Below are positions 33,018 through 45,923 of a stretch of DNA of 64,000 nucleotides, piece by piece (the stretch's first letter is position 1; each line of letters starts with the position of its first letter). The notes beneath the pieces were generated by a model that saw only the letters and a program-made list of their open reading frames with translations, was not told the origin of the DNA and did not search any database. A program made the position numbers and the translations under genes. The stretch is taken from contig JAQNBH010000011.1 of assembly GCA_028752905.1 (NCBI GenBank), forward strand, positions 35,434,624 through 35,498,623, read 5' to 3'. Origin of the DNA: Cladorhizidae sp. MBARI D1340-BT2. Taxonomy: Eukaryota; Porifera; Demospongiae; Poecilosclerida; Cladorhizidae.

Positions 33018-34383
33018 CCACTCAAATCAACTAACTGTCATGGGCTGTCTGCTCCATGTATTTAGCCATAGTTGATATTAAAGCAACTGAAACACCAATG
33101 AAGCAAGGTGATATGACAATAATTCCGGTACGATATTTCTACTCTGCCGCAAATGGTTATAAGCCAGAAGTCTACACCAAGACAGTGCTCCAGTACCATA
33201 TAATGAATGCCAAAAATGACTATATATTATATATTCCGAACCTGTACAGAATTTTATAGTTGTTGACACTATGCTTTATGTTAGTCAAAAAGGACAGAAC
33301 ATCTGCATGGTGTCATCAGATTTGTTGTCTGTAGAGATGATAACATTTTGCAGGGAAAACGCTTTCCTCAAGATTTTCCAATCATTCACTGAAAGAGCTT
33401 CCTTTATACATGTGGCCAATGACAATCAATGTGCCAGAGAGTGTATACTGTAGAACTACAGCAAAAACCACACAAGCACCAAGATGTTTCTCTAGATTGT
33501 GAATGAAAGAAATGGCCTTACTTTCACACACACCATAGATAAGTTAACATATTTAAATCGATAGGTACAGTAATTTTACTTGTATTGTAAGTTGAGCCAG
33601 ATAGATAAGGTCAACAACATGCATTGAGCTAGATTTGTTATCAATTAGAGCCATGCTTAAAGCTACTTAGGACCATCCATATAGACCAGAGTCTAGATAA
33701 TAATAACTCAATCAAGTTAGCAAGCCAGACAGTCTGCTATCTTAGCCGGTTCATTCGAGCCTAGAAGATATGACAAAACTCACAGAATTGGACAAGTCAT
33801 CTGTGAAGACTTGTTTCCCAGAAAGATCAAAGTAAGCGGAACCTTCATTTCTTTTTCAGTCAAACACCCTACTCTCCAATGTAACATGAAAGTTGTTGGT
33901 TTCAGTCAAACAGCCTGCTCTCCAGGGCAATAACAGAGTTGTTCATTTTGAGCATGCAAAAATGTTCGGTGGTTTGTCATCAAATATCTATTTCACTCCC
34001 ATAATTAATATTTAACACAACCTATCAAATTGCCATTGCTTAAGTATCTCTCAGGCAGAAAGGTATGATATTAGTTACTGCCTTTATATTATAAATTACT
34101 TGATTTTTTCTTAACACTTTGACTTCTGATTTTTTTTAACATTTATATGTTACAAACAGATTATCTTTAGTATTTTCAGAATTGAACACAAATTTTATGT
34201 GAAGATACAAATGAGAGGTATATACTCCCATTATTGTCATATCCTTCATATCATCGACTCAAACTCAAGCCTTGCAAAAACTTCATGATCACCACAACAT
34301 CACTGGATAGAACACCAACTGATGTCTGCAATGTCATGTGGAGGACTTTCAATTGACTTTGCAATAGAATAGGTTCTACGCAC
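33018..34383. other. Unrecognised region (U2)
   Basis: Counterpart of 15669-17044 without the 10-bp U1 extra. No gene recognised. Confidence 0.45.
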
Positions 34384-34417
34384 AATTTATACTGGTGATG
34401 CAATCAATAATAATATG

Positions 34418-34554
34418 TGTTAAGTACTTCCTGTTCATGGTTTTTATTATGATTGCATAACCAGTATAAATTCTTGTGGTATTGTATGTGAGTATGCTAT
34501 TGTATAACATTCATCTTTGAGACTTCTATAATTGACAAAAGAGAGATTATTACA
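34418..34554 (+). repeat. gypsy-A 5' LTR (copy leading into U3)
   Basis: 137 bp, followed by the TTGGCGATGAGGAT primer-site-like sequence. The inverted LTR end lies immediately upstream (34384-34417). Confidence 0.78.
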
Positions 34555-34560
34555 TTGGCG

Positions 34561-35084
34561 ATGAGGATTCAATGGGTCATGGGTAATGTCTCTAAGTTCG
34601 ATCCAGCTATGGAGGACTAGACAGACTACACCAAATTACTATTGTGTAGCTAACGATGTTGATTCAGATGAAAAGAAGCATTCGATCTTACTTGCAAATT
34701 GTAGATGTCTTACCTTCAAGCTCGTATGAAGCCTATTCAAGGGACATGGACTTGACATGATGCCACACAACGATCTTGTCCTCCTGTTGAAAGAACAGGG
34801 AGTATGACCTGAAGCCATCTGTTATTGTATAAAGGTACAAGTTCAACACCCGCATTCAGAGTGCTGTGAATGATCTATGAGAGTTGACTGAATACTGCAC
34901 CTATGCAACATCTCTGAAGGAGATGCTCAGGAATTGGTTGGTGTGTGGTATTAAATATGATTGAATTCAGAAGAAACTCTTGGCTGTAAAGGACCTTACG
35001 CACAATAAAGCATAACATCTCGCCTTGACTTATCGAAATGGAAGAGTGAGATTCCAAGCATCTCAGGAGTCAGAGGACAACTAG
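34561..35084 (+). pseudogene. gypsy-A Gag (U3 copy)
   Basis: The best-preserved Gag remnant of this family, equal to U4. It shows MGNVSKFDPAMED, ANDVDSDEKKHSILLANC, the RNWLVCGI block and DLTHNKA, each interrupted by stops. Confidence 0.73.
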
Positions 35085-35486
35085 CTTCCATATCTGCAGG
35101 TAACAGTGGAATCACTATCAGTTTCACAGAACCAAAGGCATGACTTCTCAAATGTAGGAACACCGAATTACTATTGTGTAGCTAATAATGTTGATTCAGA
35201 TGAAAAGAAGCATTCGATCTTACTTTCAAATTGTAGATGTCTTACCTTCGCTACAGACATGGAGTTCAGTACTTTAAACTGAGGTTGAAGAGAACCACAG
35301 TATAGTCAATTCAGGCTCATCTCTCAAAGTTCCCAGCAGAACTGCTCATGGGATGATGTCTTCACTCCAGGATTACGCTGATAAGTCTCAGAAGGTCAAG
35401 GTACAGAAGTTAAAATAGAAATTGTGCCAATAATACTCAACCTCTATGCATGTCTATAGCTGCAGATTCTGTCTACTCTAAGAACT

Positions 35487-35774
35487 TTGCCTAAGCTTCG
35501 CCACATCGGTTACCAGGGAAAAATGTTAAAACTATCAAGTGGAGTTACAGACATGAACAGTTTACGGACACGAAGTGTGTCAAAGTCACTCGATGGAAGA
35601 GTTTCTGTCCAAGAGATGCCTGAAAACAGCCAGCTCACTGATCTGGCTGACCCACTCATCACTCTACCTGATATACCTCCTGATCTAACTATTTCACCAC
35701 CATCTCCATTACCTCATTTACCCTCAACTGCACCTTCAAGGAACATGCATCAGTCAGTTCCAAAAAGGCAATAG
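35487..35774 (+). pseudogene. Proline-rich tail of gypsy-A Pol (U3)
   Basis: Same 95-residue open stretch as U1 with the proline-rich end, followed by the PDYYK-like segment and purine-rich run. Confidence 0.5.
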
Positions 35775-35833
35775 CCAGACTACTACAAATAAAGCCTATG
35801 GCTTGTAAACTCACAAGGGGAAGAGAGAGAATC

Positions 35834-35948
35834 TACTTAACACTTATTATTATTGATTACATCACCAGTATAAATTTGCCATGTTTTATAACCCTTCACC
35901 TAATAATCTTTGAGACTTCTATGATTGATAAAAAGAGTTAATATTATA
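35834..35948 (+). repeat. gypsy-A 3' LTR (U3)
   Basis: 115-bp form shared with U2 and U4. Confidence 0.75.
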
Positions 35949-36848
35949 GCCGATATGTTTAGCAATAGTTGGATGTCATTTAGTTTCTGTATAATATATG
36001 AACTCGATTGGAAGAAGGTGTTATAGCAATAAAAATGATTTTGTATACAGTGTGAGTAATTATTGCGAATTACATCACTAAGAACATAGTCTCTGTGCAT
36101 CACCAGTAAGTATGGCTACTGCACAATGAATAACATTTGAATAACATATTTTGTGACTTTTTGTGCAAACAAAAATTTAGCTAGCTCTACATCTGCAAGC
36201 AAAAGTTGGCTGTATTGGAACTAATGATTGTATTCTACTTACAAGCAAGAAGTAGGCAAAATGTTGAAAAGTACACTGCCCAATGACTGATATCCATTAT
36301 CATCCACGTTTGCTTAGTGTTTTCAGAAAGGACGTTCCCATGGAATGATCGCAAGTATGCTGTTGTCATAGCATGTCACCAAATAAATATGGCCGCTATA
36401 CGACCTTTTTTTTTTTACTCCCCGATCCCCCCTCCCCCATGTTGCTTGCCTTTTATTGTTCCCCCAGATAATGGTTATTTTATCCCCTAACAACTGCTCG
36501 CAGCAGCAGATGTCCGACAATTGTTGGAGTACTGATTTAGGGAAAGCGTTGAGTGGTGAGTTGGAGGGACTTCTTGGGAGTTTTGAGAGACTCTTCTGGT
36601 TCTGACTCCATGTTCTCTTTCTTTGTTGGTTTTTTTTTTTGCTTTTTGTGTTTTTTGGATTTAAAAAAATAATATATCATGAAAATGCATTCATAAGATA
36701 CACAAATAGCATGGTCTACTAATGTTAAGATATCCTGGTTGTGATGACAAGAACAAAGGTGCAATGTAGTGTTTGAAAGTGATGAGTGTAATAGCATATC
36801 TACAATAGGGTGTCCTGGGCGCACCCGTATTGACTTAAGAATGAACGT
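35949..36848. other. Unrecognised region (U3)
   Basis: Counterpart of 1244-2142. A single T-to-A change in the T/A stretch near 36662 alters the short minus-strand open frames, as expected for non-coding DNA. Confidence 0.55.
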
Positions 36849-39246
36849 GCAACACAGCTAACCATCAAAAAGAACAAAGATAAATTGAGGTCCAATTTGA
36901 TGCCTATCCTCTTTTGTGCCCGTAAGGTTTAGCTCTCCATGGCAAGAGAGACCATGGAGATGTCTTGTCAACTGGAGAGAATGCCTCCAGTGGAGTTTTT
37001 CGTGACTTCTACATTTGCTTGTGGCCTCGGGAAATAAGCATTTGGAAGACCAGCTGACACTTGCAAAGAATAATGCCACCTACCTGTAACCAATGGTACA
37101 AAATGAAATCCTTCAGTGTCTTTGCATGGAAGAAACTATAATCAAGGATATCAGGACGTAGGACATTGGTCCTAAATACTCCGTAATGGCCGATGAAGTG
37201 ACCAATTGGGAGCAACTTGGTAATTCTTATAGTTCACTGTATTTATTATAATGCACTTAATACTTAGAATTAACTTGTTCGTTGTAGGCATCGCTGTTCG
37301 CTACCTGAATGCAAATGATAATCCAGTGTAGAGACTTTTAGGCTTCCACAAATGTGAAAACATCACCGGCAAGGCCATCAGCAGTGCTATCATGGCATTC
37401 TTGGATGCCAAAGGCCTGGACATATCAGACATGCGAGGTCAGAATTATGATGTGGCAGGTATTTATTAGCATTTATTATTTTGCATGTTTCTGTATCTTA
37501 CAGCCGGAGCCTGTAGGTGTTCTGCAAGGATTTCTGCGATCAATCCGAAAGCACCATATATACACTGTGCAAGCTATGACTTGAATTTGGCTCTTTGCTA
37601 TGCTGCAAAGTCTCCAACTGTGTATATAATGATGGAGAACTTAGCTTTTATCGGGAGATTCTTCAATAACTCACCTAAATGGTACCACGTTCACTATTTT
37701 AATACATGTTGCGTGTCATCCCAGTTATCATCCTTCATTTTTGGCCATTGCTTTTCAGTGACAGAGCTTTAGAGGCGAAGTGAGGGACTTTAACACCAGG
37801 CAGCCTAAAGAATCCCAAATCAAAAAAACCTAACTGAAGTCTCTCTGCCAGACCCGATGGGTGGAAAAGTACCAGATATTCATGTTATGAAAATTTAACT
37901 TCTCATATTCAATAATGATTACCTATGCCCGATTTTTTTCTGAACAATAATATTGCTAGTAATGATGACAAGTGAAAATCAACATGATAATTTGACAGTG
38001 ACCAGTAATATATGTGATATATGGAATACTTTTTTTAGGATGTGCATGAAATGTATGAGCCACTGTTGAACTGTTTGGAAAACATTATGTATAGCTGGAA
38101 CATCTGTATGGGATAGAGAAACTCTAAGCAAAGCACATGGCCATGTTTCAAAACTTACCAGTTCTGACTTCATTGCTGCCTTCGAGGCTGTGCGATATTG
38201 TTTTTTGTGAGTTAATGTAACATCCTACCTAAGTAATGCATTTCACAGATTACAAACACAAGTTTTACTAAAAAGTATAGCTTAAGTAATTATATCCCCT
38301 TGACATACTTTCAAGTACCTTTCAAAAGAAGTTTATATTATTCCTCTTAAACTTTTTGCTTTTTGATATACACATGACATCCAAGATGTTGCAGGGTTCT
38401 TCATTGGACATATTATCTGCATATGAAGAAGTAATGTAGAAGAAATCGCAGCTAGAGAAGATTTTATGTGTGTGAGATCACCTTCAATCAAAAAGTCTAA
38501 TGCCACATAGTCGTCAAAGCAAATATCAGCAACAAAGATATCTGCAAGCCCCGAGTATGTGGACGGCAAACACAGCACCAAAACTATAAGGCATCAACAG
38601 CAGAGATATATTATAGGGTATCAGTGTTTCAGCCTATCTGACTGATATAATTGCAGAGTTAGATGAAAGCTACAAATACAAATACACTGCTTTGTTATAA
38701 AAAAAAGGGGTTTAAATCATTTATTTCAGGCTTGGTACGATTTCTAAGATTTCTACACTTGGTTTGACTCTCCTACCACAGAACATGGAAAATTGGCTGG
38801 ATGAAGGAGCTGTGGCTAGTCTGGTCACCCATTATGCTGATGATCTGCCCGATCCTTCGACCTTCGCTGAAGAAGTGGAGCACTGGAGGTTGTTGTGGGA
38901 TAATGAGTGGGATAATGAGTCACTTAAGCCAAGCAGCATAGAAGGTTCCCTCAAATCTGGCAGTCTCCAGCTTAGGAAGACGTACTATCCTAACATTGTC
39001 CGGATACTTAAGCTGCTGCTGCTGCTCCTGGTAACCTCAGCCTCTGTGGAGTGGGCAAATTCTGCTTTAGGATTTGTCAAGTCTGCAAGAAGAAATTCTA
39101 TTACAGAGGATCACCTTAATGCCCTTCTTCTGCTCTTTTGCCACAAAGATATTTCCAGTGTCTTAAATATTGACAACATTATAAACAGATTTTCTAGGCT
39201 TAAGCCGAGAAGAATGTTGCTGCTCAATCCACTTTGTGGTGATTAG
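36849..39246 (+). pseudogene. hAT transposase pseudogene (U3)
   Basis: Matches U2 and U4 at nearly every position inspected. Conserved blocks and short introns are as in U1. Confidence 0.85.
38730..39246 (+). CDS. Last hAT exon: dimerisation domain (U3)
   Basis: Intact terminal exon with the SASVEWANSALGF motif, as in U2. Confidence 0.78.
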
Positions 39247-39359
39247 TCATGTGATGTGTGTGTATTATATTTTTTACAAACTACTTGCATTGTCTTAAAA
39301 TTTTATTATTAAATTTAATTAGTATATATGGCAAAAACATACACTCACTTCCTTGAGAT

Positions 39360-39395
39360 AGCACCCCATCCCTCTAAATCCTGGTTACGCCATTG
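39360..39395 (+). repeat. Candidate hAT right terminal repeat (U3)
   Basis: Same CAATGGCGTAACCAGG-type end on the minus strand, next to the LINE-1 C-terminus. Confidence 0.5.
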
Positions 39396-40278
39396 GAGTG
39401 AATGGTTCTCTAGGGTTTCTTGACTTAAGTTGTTCCATATGGTGACAGACCCAGGTACAAAAGAAAACTTGAATGCCTGGTCTTAGCATACGGTTGATTC
39501 AACAGTGATATCGGTCCTGGGTTATTCTGCCTATTCAGTTTAACATGAGTACATCTTGAGGAAATAGCAGCTGGCCTTTCGTAATTTTGAATGCCATAAA
39601 TAACTTCAGAAATATTCTGAGAGAAGGGCTTCCAATTTTGATTAATAGGTCCTGATAGTTGCAGGCCAATTGTTTCGTACACATCTTGAGAGCAAACTTT
39701 TGGACTTTCTCAAGTTCGCAACATCTCTGATGTGGTATGGGTCTCAAACAGGAGAAGCATATTCCAGATGCAGACGTACTAGGACATTGTACATCTCTAG
39801 CATGCTGGCGGCATATATACGATTATAGAAACTCCTATATAGTAGGCCAATTAGTTTCCTAGTTTTAGCACAAATACCATCTATATGTGCAGACGAAGAT
39901 AGTTCTGAGGAGAGCAGCACACCAAGGTATTTGTAAGAATTTACTTCGTCCAGAGTTGTACCATTTAGAACAAGTTTGGAAGGCTGTAATGGTTTATTTT
40001 TCCTTGATATCATCATAGTCTTACACTTTGTTGGGTTAAAGATAAGATTATTACAACAGGCCCATTAGTTGATACGGTCAATGTCCATTTGTAGACTCGA
40101 GAAGTCATTAATTGTTCTGATTAGTTTGTAAAGCAGCATGTCATCAGCATAGAGATTTAAGGTGCTACCAGCAGAGAGAATAACGTCAGTTACATCGTCT
40201 ATATAGATTAAAAAGAGCCCAATACTGAACTCTGTGGAACACCCGATAGTACCATGACATCCTGTGAAGAACCATCCA
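39396..40278 (-). pseudogene. LINE-1 reverse transcriptase, C-terminal half (U3)
   Basis: YADD box, internal TAA and frame changes as in U1. The frame carrying MMISRKNKPL ends earlier than in U1, at LEYASPV, because a base change near 39742 creates a stop (GTCTCAAAC for GTCCCAAAC). Confidence 0.85.
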
Positions 40279-41493
40279 CTACCACATGTTGCTTCCTGTT
40301 ACATAAGTAACTCTTATGAAGGCTATTGTGAGACTCTCCAAACCACAGTTTATCAGTTTATCAACGAGTGGCTGATGAGGGATTGAGTCAAATGCTTTTG
40401 TTAAGTCAAAAAATATGGTGCACACCTCCTGATCATATTCCAACATCTTAAGCCAATCATGTGTAACTGACAGTAAAGCAGTAACTGTTGATTTTCCATG
40501 TTGGAAACCCCATTGCTTGTCAGATAGTGGGTGTAACAGTTCCAACTGGTCAGTGATGGACTGATGTATATGGCGCTCGAGCATCTTGCTAACTACTGAC
40601 AAAAGTGAAATGGGTCGATAATTGGACCACTCATTTCCCTTGTTGGATTGGGGGATCGGAACAACAGAGGATATTTTCCAACATTGTGGGAAGCACCCTT
40701 GAGTAATGGATAAGTTGAAAAGTTTAGTAAGAGATGGTGTAATGCTATATGCTGTTCCATTTAGTTTTGCTGATATTCCATCTGGACCATTTGCTTTTGT
40801 GGTGTCCAGTGACATTATCAAATGAAATACTTCCTCATCTGTGCACAGGAACTTGTCTGTGCAAGTGATACAATTTACACTATCATATACATTGTCAGAC
40901 TGAGATAAAGGAGGGATAGCTTGGTTGAAGCACTGTGAGAAAAATCTATTTAGCATATTGGCCTTATCTAAGTCAGAATTGCCAATTTCATCCTTATAAT
41001 GGAGAGTGGGATGGCAGACTTTTTCTTGTTGAGATATTTTACCATCCTCCAGAGCCAGATATGCTGACTCAGCACTACATAGCAACCCTACAACTTCATT
41101 TCTAAGTTTCTTATTCTTGGACTTCTCATATTCCTGTTGAGTTCTCATCGCAGCTCTGAATGATGCATTTCTTTTCCGGATTAACCTAATGACACGGGTT
41201 GATAACCAAGGAAATTTTTTCTTGCCACTGAAAGTCCGGTGAGGAATGCATGTAGACATGATTTCAGAAAATTTTGCAGACCAGTTAGCTGCAGAAAAAT
41301 TAATGCCTCTTCCTCCTCCTAGTAAAGATTGATCAATTTTCAGTTGCTTCGAGCCACCGATAATGGGGTTTGCTTTCTTTGCATGTGGATTTCCACTAGA
41401 TGTCCATGAAGACCTGACATTCAGTAAGGATGCATGTTCAAAGATTTTCCAGGTATAATCTGGTTGTGGCAAGAAGAACTTTTTTTTGGACAC
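40279..41493 (-). CDS. LINE-1 reverse transcriptase, N-terminal half (U3)
   Basis: 404 codons open as in U1, with a few substitutions (Pro22 to Ser, His to Arg before IRKRN, Tyr to Ser before DKQWGF). Motifs KANGPDGIS, NYRPISLLS and FFDLTKAFDS are intact. It shares MLERHIHQ and SDKQWGF with U2 and U4 against U1. Confidence 0.9.
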   Translation of the reverse strand: MSKKKFFLPQPDYTWKIFEHASLLNVRSSWTSSGNPHAKKANPIIGGSKQLKIDQSLLGGGRGINFSAANWSAKFSEIMSTCIPHRTFSGKKKFPWLSTRVIRLIRKRNASFRAAMRTQQEYEKSKNKKLRNEVVGLLCSAESAYLALEDGKISQQEKVCHPTLHYKDEIGNSDLDKANMLNRFFSQCFNQAIPPLSQSDNVYDSVNCITCTDKFLCTDEEVFHLIMSLDTTKANGPDGISAKLNGTAYSITPSLTKLFNLSITQGCFPQCWKISSVVPIPQSNKGNEWSNYRPISLLSVVSKMLERHIHQSITDQLELLHPLSDKQWGFQHGKSTVTALLSVTHDWLKMLEYDQEVCTIFFDLTKAFDSIPHQPLVDKLINCGLESLTIAFIRVTYVTGSNMW

Positions 41494-43321
41494 TCATAGC
41501 CCGTCTAAGCTCACAATTGGCAGGATGGTTTGGATTGGTATTTGGTGTGACCATCTCAAGATGTTAATATCATGATGAGCCACCCATAATATACAGCTCC
41601 AAGTGTTTTTTGCAGAGGAAGCTTCGAGGAGTTATTTCTTTGCCGCTACAGATCTCCACAGTTTGCATGACATCGAACCAGTGAGGTTATTGGTGTGACT
41701 TACGCTTGACAGTAATTGGTCATGGCAAAGTGACATAGCTCGCTATGGTTTGCTGGTGGTGGTCTCCTGGGAAGGTGGACGAGTGCTTGCTTTCAAAAAG
41801 CTGTCCACAATGTGTGACTCACCAGAGGTGGGATAAGGACTCAGAGGAATATAATTAATAGTGGGAAGGCCAGAGGATACCTGCAATGCCAACTAGTCAG
41901 GATCCTCACCTGCCATAGAGATGCATGGGCCGAAGAGAATATGCACTCCATTCTCAAGATCACTTTTCATATCGGTACCATGTATCTGTTGTTATTTTAA
42001 GTTGTTATAAGTGATGGTGCTGCAAAGACAGTGACCCATATCAATGGAGTGAATGAAAACACAGGGCCTTATGGAAAAGAGCATACCATCATCAACATGA
42101 GTGCGTAGGACATTTCCAGAAGCATTTTGGCAAGCACTTTAGAATTTAAGGTCATGTAGCTATTTTCAACTTTTTTTTTGCTGTTAAGGTAACTCCTTCA
42201 GGTTTTTGTTTCAAACTTTTTATGTCATCTGAAAGAACTATGCAAGAGCGCATCCATGCAAGCCCTGAAAGAGATAAAGTTGCCACCAAACCTACACAGA
42301 TTGCACTAGTTCCCTTGGCACGATTGAAGATCAAGACGTAAATAAAAGAAGAAAAGATAAAAAATCTTGCTTAGACATGCATTAAAAAGTTGTAAATATA
42401 CCACAACTTCAAGATCATGTAAATTTTGATCTTTTGGGGGGCTGTGAAGATAACTCCATCATGTTTCACTTTTATCTCAAACATTTTATGTCATCCAAAA
42501 GCCATTGCTTTTCTCTATGCAATCTAAAACTTACCATTATATGGTAATATACAAGCACTGGAAACCAGGTGATTTTTTTATTTATTAATTGACATCCTAC
42601 TATCCAAGTGACCACTTAGTAATCACAAATCTAGAGTTTTATTGCATAGAGCTGTTAACAAGCTACCACCCACAAATGTTCGAAGTTTATACGAGTGTTA
42701 TATGGTCAGTGATCCATGCAGTAAGTAAAATATAGGACCTCCACTACTTTGCATGACCCTGACTCAAAAGTGCACATAACTCCTAATATTTTAAGCATGT
42801 ATTAAGCACAGATATAGCTATCTTCTAACTTAACAAATCATGATAAGAAAGTTATGGTGGTACTTCCACAAAAAAGAAGCTATTCCTCTTTTTAGGATTA
42901 AGGTGTGTATTTTTGGAAATAGAAATAACCAAAGATGGGTTAGAAGATACAAATGTGAGTTTTAGCCAATGTATGAACTAACATTTTGACCATTTTGAAA
43001 TACCAGTAACGTCACTGTTTATTGTAAGTATATCCTTGGCTTGTTTTCTATATAAGGATTTTTTTTCTATATAAGAACTTGTATGATTACACTCAGCTGA
43101 CATATAAATCAGCTTTTTGCTTTTGAAGCCGGCAACGGATTTTTCCTGATGAACACCGAAATATTTTAGTTGAAGTATTTGCTTAAAAAAACAAAAAGCT
43201 GATTTACAGATAAATTTTTAATATAATACGATTCTGGTGTCATCTAACCACAGCTAATTGGCGCTATTTCTATATAGTGGTATCTTATCATCTGGTGCTT
43301 ATTTTTTCCCTGCATGCTTAC
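41494..43321. other. Decayed LINE-1 upstream frame and unrecognised DNA (U3)
   Basis: Counterpart of 6789-8616: about 500 bp of stop-interrupted frame continuing from the RT, then the diverged direct repeats and the inverted repeat at 43105-43206. Confidence 0.5.
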
Positions 43322-43639
43322 CAACTGCATAATATTTCAAACTACCTTCAGGAATGACTTGAAATTGGCACCTTTCATAAACACCTGTTCCAATTGCATA
43401 ACCACAAAAGTAATTACCAGCATTTGCTGGGTGGAAATTCCTGAAGAGAAGTCTTGTATTTCCATCTCTTGAAGCATTAATTCCATAAGTTGTGCAGTTG
43501 CATACTCCTGGGAGTAAATTACTAACCGCGTTGTAATCCTTGAACCAAGTAATATGACCACCATTTTTTCTTTGACACTTAACTTCATAGCTGCCTCCTA
43601 GTGGTATTTTAACAACAGGTAGAGGAACTACACTAAAAC
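43322..43639 (-). CDS. Immunoglobulin-like domain exon, phase 1-1 (U3)
   Basis: Identical in coding content to U1 as far as I can read, with the same splice sites. Confidence 0.8.
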
Positions 43640-44344
43640 CTGAATGTGAAAATGTAGAGGAAAGATAAAATCAAGATGGGAAGGAAGAGAATGAAGAAGG
43701 GAAGATGGGCATGGAAAGTATCAAATCATGTTCCAGGTAAAATTGGATGTCGAGTGAAGGCATGTGGCAATGTATGGGTAGAAACAAGGTTATAGAGCAG
43801 TTCATACATGCTTATGTGGGGACAATTTATGCTCCATGTAATGAACCTATGTGTATACACATGTTTGAGGTAAGTCTAGCTCTCCTAAGTTCCAAAGTTT
43901 CTACGGCATGTTTTCTTCTTTCTAACTCACCATTTTCATTTTACTTGGTTTGTTGCACTGGGCCATCTGCAGTTATGATGTTGCTGTTCATACCCACACC
44001 CATGGAGGCCATTTATTGCTTCATGTGTTGAATGTATGTGCACCTGAGGCCAGATCTTTTTTCAATTTTTGGTACATATTTGATCAACCCTTTAGCATAA
44101 AATTAGACTGTATTTTGTTTTTTATCCTTTTTTTGGAGATAAAATTTAACTTTTTAGCTTCACTGCATTTTAAAGTTATGCTAATCTGAGTTTCAGAGCA
44201 GTACCTACCACCCTTCTTCATATTTTTTATAATAACATTATGCTTATCTGCACGCTCTCATTTTGTCTAAGTGATGCTTAATATTACACTTTATTTAGCT
44301 CCTTCTATCCATTCCAAATCCTTGAATCACAACTGAGAGGTATG
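43640..44344. other. Unrecognised region (U3)
   Basis: Counterpart of 8935-9640. Nothing recognised. Confidence 0.5.
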
Positions 44345-44345
44345 T

Positions 44346-44664
44346 ATGAAGTGATGAAAAGGGAGAAGAAAACATCATATACTTGGCTTTCTTGGATGTC
44401 AGCAAGGCTTATGATAGTGTGTGGAGGTAGGGAATGTGGCATAATATGAGGCAGTATGGTGTAGAAGAGAATTTTGTGAGGGTGTGTGAGTGGTTGTATA
44501 GTGGGGTAATGACAAAGACTGTGTTGAATGAAGGGGTACCCTTTGTCTCCACTACTGTTAAAATAGAGCTAATTGATATATTGGAGGAGTTAGGAACTCG
44601 TTTATATAATAAGTGAAGGGGATGTTGTTGTGAGAACTCATGGATGCAGAAGACTTTGGGATGG
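44346..44664 (+). pseudogene. LINE-2 reverse transcriptase fragment with nonsense codon (U3)
   Basis: The catalytic FLDVSKAYDSVWR is followed by TAG where U1 and U2 have GAG. Downstream it keeps 9 bp (TVLNEGV) missing from U1 and U2. Both states are shared with U4, linking U3 and U4 here. Confidence 0.8.
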
Positions 44665-44749
44665 TTATAAGCTATGTTGAATATGATGGAGGTAAATATT
44701 ATTAAGGTAGTAATAGTAGGAAGGGCAAAGTTATTGTTGACTCTCAACA

Positions 44750-44923
44750 AACTCTCAGTTGACATAGTACAGATAGAACGAATTTTTCGATAGTCCACTT
44801 AAATTTACTCACTTGACATTTCAGCTGGTTGCTATAGCCTTCATCAGGAACAATGACAGATTAAGGCTAGAGCATCTAGCCAAATGTCGAGCAAGTTAAT
44901 TTAAGTTGATTATCGAGAAAGTC
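44750..44923. repeat. Foldback element, long form (U3)
   Basis: Counterpart of 10036-10209, with the same arms and leader. Confidence 0.65.
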
Positions 44924-45918
44924 AAGATTGTAGTAGTTGGGGAGAGAATGAAGTTGGAATGAGTTGGATAAATAATGGAAAGAGGTGGAAGAATTCAAGT
45001 GCTTGGTACTGTAGTTTGCAAGAAATTATGAGTAATTTCCAGTTAGAGAAGATAGTAAAGAAGGCAGAAAAGTTGATGTAAAGTTACATAGATTGGCCGA
45101 CTGAATGGAGAGGTGGAAATAGATAGAGGAAGATCTTTCAGAGCTTCTAGTGAGATTGGGTATGGAGTATGCAACTGAAGTATGGTAAACAGGAAGACAT
45201 ACTGCATGTAAGAGGTAGGAGACAGCACAGACGAGAGTGAGCAGGAGATTGTGGTGGGCTAGCAGTACCATAGCAAGAGTGGTGGTGCTGGGAGATCTGG
45301 GTGGAAGACTTTGAAGAGAGGAGGGAAGAGATGTTATTTGGTAACAGATTAAAGGTGATAGCAGATTGCTGATTGGTTAAGATTGTAGTAGATAAACTAA
45401 GAAAGATGGAGGAATAGGGTTATGGGAAGGTTATGAAGCTATGAAGAGAAAATATGAGCTAAGTAATGATGTTGGATCAGTTCACAGGTAGAAGGAAAAG
45501 ATTAAGGCAAGAAATGAGAAGGCAGAGAGGTAGAAGTAAATGCTATGAGTAGTCCGAAGTGGTACACATTAGCAAAGAATGGTGGGGAGGTATGTGAGGT
45601 CAGTAACAGGGTAAGGGAATGTGAGATTTATGTTCAGACTGAGGACTAATTCATCAGGTTTCTTGGCAGACAAGGAGAGATGCAGAATGGTCACCTGTTG
45701 AGAGGTGTATGTATAATATGTGATAGGTAGAGGAGAATGTGGCCCATCTCTTGGTCATTTACAAGGAATCTGAGATGGTTCAGGAAATGCTTGTGACAAG
45801 GTGTGCAGAATTGTGTGGCTGGACAGTGGCTAGATTAATATGGAAGACTTGGTATCGAATGAATGGTGGCTGTTAGGAAAAGGTGGGAAGGGGTTAAGTA
45901 TGGGTGTTATGATGGTGG
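44924..45918 (+). pseudogene. LINE-2 post-RT region (U3)
   Basis: As in U1, but continuous past the GTGAA site (45919-45923) into sequence deleted from the other units. U3 therefore preserves the native right flank of this LINE. Confidence 0.7.
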
Positions 45919-45923
45919 GTGAA

